NCBI RefSeq assembly: GCF_900104785.1
Contig: NZ_LT629733.1
Span: 838,501-902,500, forward strand
Length of the DNA: 64,000 nt
DNA from: Formosa sp. Hel1_31_208
Lineage (GTDB): Bacteria > Bacteroidota > Bacteroidia > Flavobacteriales > Flavobacteriaceae
Reading direction: 5' to 3'
The position numbers and the translations under genes are program-made. The number at the start of each line of letters is the position of its first letter. Within the stretch, counting starts at the first letter, position 1. Positions 41,734 to 49,961 of this stretch are shown piece by piece. Under the pieces are notes generated by a model. The model was not told the DNA's origin. It was given only the letters and a program-made list of their open reading frames with translations, and ran no database searches.

Positions 41734-42207
41734 ATGAGTAAAGTATCTTATTATACTGCTGAAGGATTAAAAAAATTAAGAGACGAACTTAAGCAATTGA
41801 AAGATATTGAGCGCCCAAAAGCGTCGCAAGCAATAGCCGAAGCAAGAGATAAAGGTGATTTGAGTGAAAATGCAGAATATGATGCGGCTAAGGAAGCGCA
41901 AGGGATGTTAGAGATGAAAATTTCTAAATTAGAAGAAACCTTGTCTGGTGCACGCGTGATCGACGAGTCTCAAATGGATGCCTCTAAGGCTCTAGTATTA
42001 TCAAAAGTGAAAATTAAAAACCAAACTAATGGTATGGAAATGGTTTATACTTTAGTAGCTGATGGTGAAGCCGATTTAGCCTCTGGAAAAATCTCTGTGA
42101 ATTCGCCTATTGGGAAGGGGCTATTAGGTAAAATGGTGGGAGAAGTTGCGGAAGTTCAAGTGCCTAACGGTGTTATGAAATTCGATATTTTAGAGATTTC
42201 TAGATAA
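41734..42207 (+). CDS. greA: transcription elongation factor GreA
   Basis: Rescues backtracked RNA polymerase by stimulating transcript cleavage; 157 residues. The N-terminal coiled coil (YYTAEGLKKLRDELKQLKDI, AIAEARDKGDLSENAEYDAAKEAQGMLE) carries the acidic tip DLSENAEYD that reaches the polymerase active site. The C-terminal FKBP-like domain follows (VLSKVKIKNQTNGMEMVYTL, ISVNSPIGKGLLGKMVGEV). The HIT gene follows on the same strand after 108 bp. Confidence 0.97.
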   Translation: MSKVSYYTAEGLKKLRDELKQLKDIERPKASQAIAEARDKGDLSENAEYDAAKEAQGMLEMKISKLEETLSGARVIDESQMDASKALVLSKVKIKNQTNGMEMVYTLVADGEADLASGKISVNSPIGKGLLGKMVGEVAEVQVPNGVMKFDILEISR

Positions 42208-42315
42208 GTCATTACACTTTATATAATTCGTGTGAGAACACGACACAAAATATTAGAAAAGAGTTCTAAGTCATAGGAATCTTTTTATATTTACATAGAC
42301 TCTAAAAATAAATCT

Positions 42316-42705
42316 ATGGCATCTATATTCACAAAAATAATTAATGGTGAAATTCCTTGCTATAAAGTTGCTGAAACTGAAGATTTTTTGGCGTTTTTAG
42401 ATATTAATCCTAATGCGAAAGGACATACATTATGTATTCCGAAAAAAGAAGTTGATAAGATTTTTGATCTTGATGAATCAACGTATCATGGACTTATGGA
42501 ATTCTCAAGACAAATAGCGATAGCTATTGAAAATGCTGTGGTATGTAGGCGCGTTGGAATGACTGTTATTGGATTAGAAGTTCCGCACGTTCACGTTCAC
42601 TTAATTCCATTATCAACCATGGAAGATGCGCGTTTTACCACCAAAACACAATTAAAAACTGCTGAATTTGAAGCCATCGCAGAACGGATAGCTTCTTTTC
42701 TGTAA
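42316..42705 (+). CDS. HIT-family nucleotide hydrolase
   Basis: 129-residue histidine-triad protein, probably acting on AMP-linked or dinucleoside substrates like Hint. N-terminal SIFTKIINGEIPCYKVAE is the family start and HVHVHLIPL is the triad with the catalytic His. Downstream of greA, an order seen widely in Bacteroidota. It converges with the zinc-ribbon gene, whose stop is one base away. Confidence 0.92.
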   Translation: MASIFTKIINGEIPCYKVAETEDFLAFLDINPNAKGHTLCIPKKEVDKIFDLDESTYHGLMEFSRQIAIAIENAVVCRRVGMTVIGLEVPHVHVHLIPLSTMEDARFTTKTQLKTAEFEAIAERIASFL

Positions 42706-42706
42706 A

Positions 42707-43063
42707 TTAAAAGGACAAGACTCCAGTTATCAATAAAATCACAACAATTAACACTAAGAGATCCGCCAAAATAAAAAGCCAGCCTAACCGTTTTAATTTT
42801 ATTGATTTTGGTTTTGGAGTTGCAGCACGCTTTTGATACGCTACCACTTGTTCAATTTCATCGGTCCAACGCACAGGAAAGATTGCAGTATCACATACCT
42901 TACAATGCATTTCGTTGATAAGATCATCAGTGATTGCTTTGTACAGTGCATTCTCAACAAAACGCTGTTTAAACGTTAGTTCTAATCCTTCAGTAGAATA
43001 GCACTCTGGACAATTATTGTTCAGTTTTACTTCTTGTAACGTAATGTATTTTGGCGTTTTCAT
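42707..43063 (-). CDS. CxxC zinc-ribbon protein with C-terminal membrane anchor
   Basis: 118 residues. Two CxxC pairs (NCPECY near 18 and HCKVCD near 54) suggest one zinc-binding ribbon. A hydrophobic helix at the C-terminus (LFILADLLVLIVVILLITGVL) would anchor it in the inner membrane with the ribbon in the cytoplasm. Not recognised as a named family. It follows the histidine kinase gene by 9 bp on the same strand, so the two may be co-transcribed and functionally linked. Confidence 0.65.
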   Translation of the reverse strand: MKTPKYITLQEVKLNNNCPECYSTEGLELTFKQRFVENALYKAITDDLINEMHCKVCDTAIFPVRWTDEIEQVVAYQKRAATPKPKSIKLKRLGWLFILADLLVLIVVILLITGVLSF

Positions 43064-43072
43064 GTGATCTAA

Positions 43073-44227
43073 TTAGGATATTAATTTCAACGAAATCTGC
43101 ATGGTTGTTCCTTTTCCAATTTCAGAATGAAGAACTTTTATTTTTCCATTGTGATAATCTTCAATAATTCGTTTTGCTAAAGACAAACCTAAACCCCAAC
43201 CGCGCCTTTTGGTGGTATAGCCAGGTTGAAATATCGAATTATAATTTTGCTTTGTGATTCCTTTTCCACTGTCTTCAACAGTAATTTTTACCAGCTTATC
43301 ATCATGAGTTATGGCTAATTTTAAAGTGCCTTTGCCTTTCATGGCATCAATGGCATTTTTAACTAAGTTTTCGATTGTCCAACTATATAATTGCTTATTG
43401 AGGTCAACAAATAAGGGCTGCTCTGGTGTGGTAATTTTAAAGTTAATTAATTTTGAGGAGCGTACTTTGAGGTATTCAAAAGAGTCGATTGTTTCCTTAA
43501 CGATATCACTCTTTGCCAGAGTAGGTATAGAACCAATTTTACTGAAACGATCTGTAATCATTTGTAATCTGGATATGTCTTTTTCAATTTCAATGAGATA
43601 GTCTGGATTTACGTGCTCACTTCTTAGAATTTCAGTCCATCCCACCAATGATGACAAGGGTGTTCCTATTTGATGTGCGGTTTCTTTGGCCATACCCGTC
43701 CATAATTTATTTTGATCTGCTGTCTTAGAACTTTTATAGAAGAAATATGCTACGGCAGCAAATAGGAAGATAATAAGCAATAATGCTAAAGGATAATATT
43801 TTAACTTATTCAATAATGGTGAGTAGCCGTAGTAAATTGTTGAATAGACTTCATCGTCAATCATGACCTCAATGGGCTTATTTTCAGCTTTAAATTTTGA
43901 AATCAGTTTTTTTACTGCAATTGAATCTTTAATTTCAGAGTCATCAATATTATTAGTATTTCCAACGGTACCAGTTTCATTAATAACTACCAAAACTGGT
44001 GTAGAGGTATTGCTATTTAAAATTTCTAGTATAAGATCTAAATTGGGATTGTTTTCTGAGTTTAAAAACTCTGTTTGGGCAGATGACCATATTTGCATTT
44101 TACTGCGTTCTTCTGCTTTAAAATTTTGAAAAAAAGCATAGGTATTCCATAATATTAAAGAGATAATGATAAAGGAAGCAACGATGATTATCCATCGCGT
44201 CATATTGCGGTTCATGCTTAGTGCCAT
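43073..44227 (-). CDS. membrane sensor histidine kinase
   Basis: 384-residue orphan kinase (no response regulator adjacent). Two transmembrane helices (about 12-30 and 140-160) flank a periplasmic sensor domain of about 110 residues. The cytoplasmic part has the H box TAHQIGTPLSSLVGW with the phospho-accepting His, an N box (ENLVKNAIDAM), and G boxes (VEDSGKGI, GWGLGLSLAKRI). It lacks a clear HAMP domain. The ATG at 44227 is used; another ATG 12 bp later is equally plausible. The partner regulator is not in this window. Confidence 0.9.
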   Translation of the reverse strand: MALSMNRNMTRWIIIVASFIIISLILWNTYAFFQNFKAEERSKMQIWSSAQTEFLNSENNPNLDLILEILNSNTSTPVLVVINETGTVGNTNNIDDSEIKDSIAVKKLISKFKAENKPIEVMIDDEVYSTIYYGYSPLLNKLKYYPLALLLIIFLFAAVAYFFYKSSKTADQNKLWTGMAKETAHQIGTPLSSLVGWTEILRSEHVNPDYLIEIEKDISRLQMITDRFSKIGSIPTLAKSDIVKETIDSFEYLKVRSSKLINFKITTPEQPLFVDLNKQLYSWTIENLVKNAIDAMKGKGTLKLAITHDDKLVKITVEDSGKGITKQNYNSIFQPGYTTKRRGWGLGLSLAKRIIEDYHNGKIKVLHSEIGKGTTMQISLKLIS

Positions 44228-44322
44228 CAACTATAATTTTGAATTTTAAATATAAAGGAAATATGTTAATAATATTGTGTTCAGATGGGTCGAATTCATT
44301 TTTAAAACACTTACAATATAGT

Positions 44323-44330
44323 TACATTTG
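44323..44330 (+). promoter_or_regulatory. -7 box for the flavin reductase gene
   Basis: TACATTTG matches TAnnTTTG exactly, 50 bp before the ATG at 44380, in the 152-bp divergent gap. Confidence 0.55.
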
Positions 44331-44379
44331 CAGTTCAATATCTTGAAACGGTTGCGTTTAAGGGTAAAACAAGGTTAAC

Positions 44380-45249
44380 ATGGCATCTTTTAATCCAAAA
44401 GACATTTCTACAGGACGATTACACGCTTATTTATTAAGTGCTGTGGCTCCAAGACCCATTGCTTTTGCAAGTACAGTAGATGCTGATGGACTTCCAAATT
44501 TATCACCTTACAGCTTTTTTAATGTCTTTAGTTCTAATCCGCCAATTATGATTTTTTCTCCGGCTAGACGTGTGAGAAATAATACCATAAAGCATACTCT
44601 TGAAAATGTTAAAGCAACGAAAGAGGTGGTCATAAATGTGGTTAATTACGATATTGTACAACAAATGTCGCTGAGTAGTACTGAATATGCCAAAGGTGTT
44701 AATGAATTTGAGAAAGCTGGTTTAACGATGTTAGCGTCTGATATTGTAAAACCCTTTAGAGTAGCCGAATCTCCAGTTCAATTTGAATGTAAGGTCAATG
44801 AGGTTGTTGCTTTAGGAACGGAAGGTGGTGCTGGTAATTTGGTAATTTGTGAAGTTGTGAAATTACATATTTCTGATGATGTATTGGATGATGAAGGGAT
44901 TATTGTGCAAGAAAAATTAGACTTAGTGTCTCGGGCCGGTGGAAGTTATTATAACCGTGCAAAAAAAGGATTTTTTGAAATTCCCAAACCATTATCAACT
45001 CTAGGAATAGGTGTTGATGCTATGCCAAGTCAAGTTAAAAATAGTATGGTGCTTACTGGAAATGATTTGGGGATGTTAGGAAATGTTGAAGCTTTACCAG
45101 AGCAAAACGAAATAGACGAATTTATAAACAATGTGAGTGAACGCTACCCTAATATTAAGGATAAATCACATCACGAGAAACATAAAATTGCCAGAAACTA
45201 TTTGAGTTATGGTGATGTCGATAGTGCATGGAAACTGTTACTATCATAA
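44380..45249 (+). CDS. flavin reductase-like FMN-binding split-barrel protein
   Basis: 289-residue protein of the flavin reductase-like family. The N-terminal region shows the FMN-binding pattern: LLSAVAPRPIAFASTVDADG, NLSPYSFFNVFSSNPPIMIFSPARR, and KEVVINVV, then ESPVQFECKVNEVVALG. It is longer than typical 160-200 residue members because of an extra C-terminal helical extension (about 200-289). The electron acceptor is unknown. The DUF3127 gene follows after 39 bp on the same strand. Confidence 0.85.
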   Translation: MASFNPKDISTGRLHAYLLSAVAPRPIAFASTVDADGLPNLSPYSFFNVFSSNPPIMIFSPARRVRNNTIKHTLENVKATKEVVINVVNYDIVQQMSLSSTEYAKGVNEFEKAGLTMLASDIVKPFRVAESPVQFECKVNEVVALGTEGGAGNLVICEVVKLHISDDVLDDEGIIVQEKLDLVSRAGGSYYNRAKKGFFEIPKPLSTLGIGVDAMPSQVKNSMVLTGNDLGMLGNVEALPEQNEIDEFINNVSERYPNIKDKSHHEKHKIARNYLSYGDVDSAWKLLLS

Positions 45250-45288
45250 CAATAGTAAAGAATCTAAATTAATATAAGTAATACAAAA

Positions 45289-45660
45289 ATGGAAGTACAA
45301 GGAAAAATCAAAATGATTGGAGAAACTCAAACGTTTGGAAGCAATGGGTTTAGAAAGAGAGAATTAGTAGTAACCACAGAAGAACAATATCCACAGCATA
45401 TTTTGGTTGAATTTGTCCAAGATAAAACCGATTTATTAAATAGCTATCAAGTTGGACAAGCCGTAAAAGTTAGTATTAATCTAAGAGGTCGTGAATGGGT
45501 TAATCCACAAGGAGAGACTAAGTATTTTAACTCTGTTCAAGGATGGCGAATTGAAGCAGCACAAGCAGAGGCAGGAAGTGCGCCACCTGTAGCTCCTACA
45601 GAAGCGTTTGAACCAGCTACAAATTTAAACGAAGAAGATCATGATGATCTGCCTTTTTAA
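45289..45660 (+). CDS. DUF3127 protein with SSB-like acidic tail
   Basis: 123 residues. The compact N-terminal domain (EVQGKIKMIGETQTFGSNGF, then LVEFVQDKTDLLNSYQVGQAVKVSINLRGREW) matches DUF3127 and looks like an OB fold. A short Ala/Pro/Glu linker leads to the C-terminus EEDHDDLPF, nearly identical to the tip of the SSB at 11883 (DNDDLPF). In SSB this tip recruits repair and replication proteins, so this protein probably uses the same partners or binds single-stranded nucleic acid. That is inference; no DNA binding is shown. Terminators follow. Confidence 0.85.
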   Translation: MEVQGKIKMIGETQTFGSNGFRKRELVVTTEEQYPQHILVEFVQDKTDLLNSYQVGQAVKVSINLRGREWVNPQGETKYFNSVQGWRIEAAQAEAGSAPPVAPTEAFEPATNLNEEDHDDLPF

Positions 45661-45680
45661 TATAAGCACTCATTAAAATA

Positions 45681-45714
45681 AAAAAACCTCAATACTACTA
45701 TTGAGGTTTTTTTT
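45681..45714 (+). terminator. terminator after the DUF3127 gene
   Basis: Stem aaaacctcaa / ttgaggtttt with an 8-base loop and a following run of eight T, 20 bp behind the stop codon. Confidence 0.85.
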
Positions 45715-45723
45715 ATAGAAAAA

Positions 45724-45747
45724 AAGTCCTGAAATTTTTCAGGACTT
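45724..45747. terminator. second hairpin in tandem
   Basis: Stem aagtcctgaaa / tttcaggactt directly after the previous terminator; probably a back-up terminator. The rest of the 255-bp gap 45661-45915 shows no gene. Confidence 0.5.
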
Positions 45748-45915
45748 AATATTGTGGTTTTAGGTTTGACCATTATAAACAAACTCAAAAAAAAGCAATG
45801 TTGAACAAAATTTCATCCATAAAGGTCATTTCAAATATGGCGAAAAATCATAGAATTTCAAAGTAAATCCTTAGTTTTAACATCCTAATGGATAATCATA
45901 GTGTAAGAGTACTAT

Positions 45916-46542
45916 ATGCACTTTTTAAATACTGATATTGTTTTTCCAGATGTGTCTTTGGCTTCAAAAGAAGGCATAGTCGCTTTAGGTGGAGATCTGT
46001 CTCCGCAGCGATTACTATTGGCTTATCAAAGTGGAATTTTTCCTTGGTTTGAACAAGATGAGCCTATAGTATGGTGGTCTCCTGACCCACGATTTGTTCT
46101 ATTTCCAGAGAAATTGAAAGTATCTAAAAGTATGAAACAGGTATTGCGACATAGGGATTTTGAAGTGACTATAAACAAAGATTTTGAGGCTGTTATTGCC
46201 AATTGCTCCTCAATAAATCGAGATGGTGAGCATGGGACATGGATTACTCAAAGCATGAAGGAAGCCTATACGTTATTGTTTAAATTAGGTTATGCCATTT
46301 CTGTTGAAGTCTGGCAAGACAAAGAATTGGTTGGTGGTTTGTATGGTGTTGACGTTAATAATGGGGTGTTTAGTGGCGAAAGTATGTTCAGCAAGGTAAG
46401 TAATGCGAGTAAGGTGGGCTTTATTACTTTTATTCAAAATTCAGATTATAAATTAATAGACTGTCAAGTTTTTACAAAACATCTCGCTAGTTTAGGCGCT
46501 GAAGATATTACAAGGTCTGAATTCTTAACGTATTTAGGCTAG
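45916..46542 (+). CDS. aat: leucyl/phenylalanyl-tRNA--protein transferase
   Basis: N-end rule enzyme that adds Leu or Phe to proteins with N-terminal Arg or Lys, marking them for ClpS/ClpAP; 208 residues. Signature blocks: GGDLSPQRLLLAYQSGIFPWF, WWSPDPRFVLFP, GTWITQSMKEAY, and YGVDVNNGVFSGESMFS. Complete at the usual bacterial length. It converges on tag with a single base between the stop codons. Confidence 0.95.
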   Translation: MHFLNTDIVFPDVSLASKEGIVALGGDLSPQRLLLAYQSGIFPWFEQDEPIVWWSPDPRFVLFPEKLKVSKSMKQVLRHRDFEVTINKDFEAVIANCSSINRDGEHGTWITQSMKEAYTLLFKLGYAISVEVWQDKELVGGLYGVDVNNGVFSGESMFSKVSNASKVGFITFIQNSDYKLIDCQVFTKHLASLGAEDITRSEFLTYLG

Positions 46543-46543
46543 T

Positions 46544-47107
46544 CTACACAGCATCATATCTAAAACAATTAACTTCGTGATCATTAACCATTCCTGTTGC
46601 TTGCATATGTGCATAAACAACAGTAGAACCAACAAACTTAAAACCGCGCTTTTTTAGATCTTTACTAATGATATCACTCAATGGTGTATTTGCAGGTGCG
46701 TCTTTATAACTTTTTAAACTGTTTTTAACAGACTTACCATCAACAAAAGCCCAAATATATGTTGAGAACGAACCGAATTCTTTTTGGATATTCATGAAGG
46801 CTTGTGAATTGCTAATAGTCGCATTAATTTTCAATTTGTTTCTAATAATCCCAGTATTTTGTATCAAAGCATCTATCTTTTTATCATCATAAGTAGCAAT
46901 TTTTCGATAGTCAAAATCGTCAAATGCTTTTCTGAAATTCTCTCGTTTTCTAAGAATGGTTATCCAACTTAAACCGGCTTGGAAGGTTTCTAAGATTAAG
47001 AATTCAAATAAGGTATCATCATCACGAACGGGAACACCCCATTCCTCATCATGATAGGCTTCATATAAAGCATCTCCTAAACACCAACCACATCTATGTT
47101 TCTCCAT
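46544..47107 (-). CDS. tag: DNA-3-methyladenine glycosylase I
   Basis: Removes 3-methyladenine from alkylated DNA; 187 residues. The N-terminal CGWCLGD...YHDEEWGVPV is the family start, with the two zinc-binding Cys in KHRCGWC, and later FEFLILETFQAGLSWITILRKRENFRKAF. The C-terminal HEVNCFRY supplies the remaining ligands. The ATG at 47107 is chosen because a 27-residue extension upstream has no family match. Divergent from the thioredoxin-fold gene. Confidence 0.95.
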   Translation of the reverse strand: MEKHRCGWCLGDALYEAYHDEEWGVPVRDDDTLFEFLILETFQAGLSWITILRKRENFRKAFDDFDYRKIATYDDKKIDALIQNTGIIRNKLKINATISNSQAFMNIQKEFGSFSTYIWAFVDGKSVKNSLKSYKDAPANTPLSDIISKDLKKRGFKFVGSTVVYAHMQATGMVNDHEVNCFRYDAV

Positions 47108-47229
47108 AAAATAGTATTGAATTTTAAATGTAGTAAGTTTTTTATAAAGAATCCGTCTTAATGTAGAGTACAATTTTATCGAAGGCAAATTTTATGATTT
47201 AAGTCAGTATTCTTTAACTAAGTTTAACC

Positions 47230-47237
47230 TAATTTTG
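47230..47237 (+). promoter_or_regulatory. -7 box for the thioredoxin-fold gene
   Basis: TAATTTTG fits TAnnTTTG, 13 bp before the ATG at 47251, so the leader would be only a few bases. Confidence 0.45.
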
Positions 47238-47250
47238 TAATACAAATCAC

Positions 47251-47871
47251 ATGACTACATTGGAACAGACATCATTAAACCAAATCATAAAAGATAGTTT
47301 GAAAAGAGCAATATCTTATCAGGACTATCGCAAACTAGTACAACAATTAGTGAAAGAAGAATCTACTTCTGGAGATGATAAAACGGAAGCTTTAGCTAAT
47401 TATACCATGCTTAATGATCGTCGCATGAAACGATGGGATAAAACCGTGAAAATTTCCGAAGACATCAAAACTAAATTGTTTAATTATAAAGGAAATATCA
47501 CCTGGTTGGTGATTACCGAAAGTTGGTGTGGTGATGCCGCTCACGTGATTCCAGTTTTAAATAAGTTGGCTGAATTGAATCCTAATATCAATTTAAAATT
47601 AGTCTTTAGAGATGAAAATGAAGCATTGATGGATCAGTTTTTAACTCATGGAGGACGAGCTATTGCAAAATTAATCATGATTGATAATAACATTGGTGAC
47701 GTCACCGCCACATTTGGACCTCGACCTAGTGAAGCTACAAAAATGGTAGCTGCTTATAAAAGGGAACACGGACAATTAACGCCTGATTTTAAAGAGGACT
47801 TACAAGGTTGGTACAATAAAGACAAAGGTCAAAATATTATAAATGACGTGATGAGTATGTTGGGACTCTAA
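47251..47871 (+). CDS. thioredoxin-fold protein with a single active-site Cys
   Basis: 206-residue cytoplasmic protein of the thioredoxin-like family. The active-site region reads TESWCGDAAHVIPVL: the first Cys is present, but the second Cys of the usual CxxC is Ala, so it cannot act as a normal dithiol reductase. Other fold features are LNPNINLKLVFRDENEALMD and GGRAIAKLIMID. It could be a monothiol or peroxidase-type enzyme or a chaperone. Its end overlaps the converging TonB-like gene by 4 bp. Confidence 0.8.
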   Translation: MTTLEQTSLNQIIKDSLKRAISYQDYRKLVQQLVKEESTSGDDKTEALANYTMLNDRRMKRWDKTVKISEDIKTKLFNYKGNITWLVITESWCGDAAHVIPVLNKLAELNPNINLKLVFRDENEALMDQFLTHGGRAIAKLIMIDNNIGDVTATFGPRPSEATKMVAAYKREHGQLTPDFKEDLQGWYNKDKGQNIINDVMSMLGL

Positions 47872-48626
47872 TGTTTTCCTTGAAAATAATAAGTAATTGA
47901 GCCAATTTGTTGTTTTCGATCTGCGGAAGAGAAACGTGCATTTTTCGCATATTCTATGGCATGATCAATTAAACATTGGTTATCGGTTGAAGACGATGAA
48001 TTGATATAAGTTTCTGTTACCAGACCTACTGCATTAACTTTAATATTAACAACGATCTTTCCAGTTTCTTCGCAGAGATACACAGGAGGTGGTAAACTCA
48101 CTTTCGTCCGGTTGGACAACGAAAAGGAAACACTGCTACTTTTATTGCCTTCACTGGTCTTGTCATCTTTTTTTGTTGAGTGCATGGCCAATATATCATT
48201 AGCTTTATTAAAGGTTTTACGTTCTTTTTCGTTTAAAGCATAAGTTTTAGATGAACTAATTTCAGTGTTAGAAGTTAATAACTCTTCTGGATTCTCAGAG
48301 CTCTCTTCCGTAGGCTTTTCGGTATCTTCTGCAACCTCTTGAAAATCATTGGAGTTCACAGTTTTAAAATTACGCATCATTTGTTTGAACTCTTCATCTT
48401 CGTTAAACGCCTGATTGGATTTAGGGTTTAAGTTAGCGAGTTCTTCAATACGCTTTTGTAGTTCTTGGTCCTCTAGTTCCTCTGTTGTAGGGGGCTCAAG
48501 TTGATAATAGCTTTCGGTAACAGATACAGTCTTTTGTTTGATATGAAAACTGAACATAGCAAGTACAATCGTTCCTGTAATTAGGGTCGTTAGAATGAAG
48601 GCTTTATGTTTTTCAATAAAATCCAA
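47868..48626 (-). CDS. TonB-like energy-transducer/envelope protein
   Basis: 252 residues. N-terminal helix (about 10-27) as inner-membrane anchor, a Glu/Pro/Ser-rich spacer (TEKPTEESSENPEEL), and a C-terminal domain of about 70 residues (GKIVVNIKVNAVGLVTETYI, then FSSADRKQQIGSITYYFQGKH) like the end of TonB-type proteins. No ExbB/ExbD nearby. The start is TTG at 48626: a stop codon lies three codons upstream and the next ATG would cut into the helix. It is the last gene of the minus-strand cluster that begins at ftsX. Confidence 0.7.
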   Translation of the reverse strand: MDFIEKHKAFILTTLITGTIVLAMFSFHIKQKTVSVTESYYQLEPPTTEELEDQELQKRIEELANLNPKSNQAFNEDEEFKQMMRNFKTVNSNDFQEVAEDTEKPTEESSENPEELLTSNTEISSSKTYALNEKERKTFNKANDILAMHSTKKDDKTSEGNKSSSVSFSLSNRTKVSLPPPVYLCEETGKIVVNIKVNAVGLVTETYINSSSSTDNQCLIDHAIEYAKNARFSSADRKQQIGSITYYFQGKH

Positions 48627-48684
48627 GTAGGTTTAATTTTGTTATGAGTTGGTCATTAATATACGTCAAAGTAGTAAAAAAAGA

Positions 48685-49227
48685 TTAGAACAGCATAAAT
48701 TCCAAGAAAACAGAAAAGCTAGATAACTTTTCTGTTTGTCTAAAACCGTAGCGTTTTCGGCTAAAATCGAATCCAATAAGCCAGGAATTTTTAAAATTGT
48801 CATCAAATGCCCGATAACCAAATCCTACTTTATAAGTGGTGCCATCTTCAAATGCCTTTCCCAGACTCACTAATTTTCCGTAACCACCACGTACGAAAAC
48901 AACATCATCAAAATCAAAGATATTATAAGTGAAGTCTAAATAAAGAGGTAAAAAATTCAGATTTTGATTTATATAATGAGCATATTCTATATTAAGGCCC
49001 ACACTGGTTCGGTTATCAAATTGATAGCCTAATGTATTGTTGAAGAAAATTCCGTTGACATCAATAAACGACTCGTCATTATCATTAAACAGTGTGTAAT
49101 CTTCATTATTAATGAGTGTAGCAGATACTGAGGCTTTATAAAAAACACCATTTGTTTTTTCTTGTTCTTGGGAGTAGAGTGCTCCATAACAGAGAAGCAA
49201 AATTAATGTTGAGATTTGTCTAGTCAT
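48685..49227 (-). CDS. small outer-membrane protein of unknown function
   Basis: 180 residues with a signal peptide (about 1-19) and predominantly beta-strand sequence (FYKASVSATLINNEDYT, YQFDNRTSVGLNIEYAHYI, VVFVRGGYGKL, YKVGFGYRAF, WLIGFDFSRKRYGFR) ending in aromatic FLEFMLF, consistent with an outer-membrane barrel of about eight strands. I do not recognise the family. It lies 35 bp downstream of truB on the same strand. Confidence 0.7.
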   Translation of the reverse strand: MTRQISTLILLLCYGALYSQEQEKTNGVFYKASVSATLINNEDYTLFNDNDESFIDVNGIFFNNTLGYQFDNRTSVGLNIEYAHYINQNLNFLPLYLDFTYNIFDFDDVVFVRGGYGKLVSLGKAFEDGTTYKVGFGYRAFDDNFKNSWLIGFDFSRKRYGFRQTEKLSSFSVFLEFMLF

Positions 49228-49262
49228 TAATGATTATTTTAGACCTAACGCTACAACAAAAA

Positions 49263-49958
49263 TTATTCCGAAGCTAAGGACAAAATGAAATCATTTGGAG
49301 AAACGGCATTTTTAACATCAAACGCACCAATTTTAGTACGACGTAAAACCGATAGATGTGCACCAGAATCTAGAGCCTTACCAAAATCGTGAGCAAGCGA
49401 ACGAATGTAAGTTCCTTTGCTACATACTACCCTGAAGTTGATATTTAAACCATTAATAGTTGTAATCTCAAATTTTGAAATTTCTACAGGTCTCGATTTG
49501 ATATCTACGTTTTCACCTGCTCGCGCATATTCATATAAGCGTTTACCATCTTTTTTTAATGCAGAAAACACAGGAGGATATTGTTCAATAGTACCAATGA
49601 ATTGTTCGGTAGCTTTGTGAATCATCTCTTCGGAAATATGAGCAGTAGGGTAGGTGCAGTCTATATCCGTTTCTAAATCATAAGACGGAGTTGTGCTACC
49701 TAATACGAAGGTTCCTGTATATTCTTTGTCTTGACCTTGAAAGGTATTTATCTGCTTGGTCATCTTACCTGTACAAATAATTAAAAGGCCAGTTGCTAGA
49801 GGGTCAAGCGTCCCTGCATGACCAACTTTTATTTTTTTGATATCAAATGCTTGCCTGATTTCCCAACGCAGTTTGTTCACGGCCTGAAAGGATGTCCAAG
49901 TCAACGGTTTGTCTATGAGTAGTACTTGACCAGATTTAAAGTCTTCTCCAGATGTCAT
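49263..49958 (-). CDS. truB: tRNA pseudouridine(55) synthase
   Basis: Makes pseudouridine at position 55 of tRNA; 231 residues. The catalytic Asp is in GHAGTLDPLATGLLII. Other signatures: LLIDKPLTWTSFQAVNKLR, KEYTGTFVLGSTTPSYDLET, YPPVFSALKKDGKRLYEYAR, and CSKGTYIRSLAHDFG. Shorter than the 300-residue enterobacterial enzyme because the C-terminal PUA-like part is minimal. It lies 3 bp after uppP in the ftsX-DUF3098-uppP-truB cluster. Confidence 0.96.
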   Translation of the reverse strand: MTSGEDFKSGQVLLIDKPLTWTSFQAVNKLRWEIRQAFDIKKIKVGHAGTLDPLATGLLIICTGKMTKQINTFQGQDKEYTGTFVLGSTTPSYDLETDIDCTYPTAHISEEMIHKATEQFIGTIEQYPPVFSALKKDGKRLYEYARAGENVDIKSRPVEISKFEITTINGLNINFRVVCSKGTYIRSLAHDFGKALDSGAHLSVLRRTKIGAFDVKNAVSPNDFILSLASE

Positions 49959-49961
49959 ATA

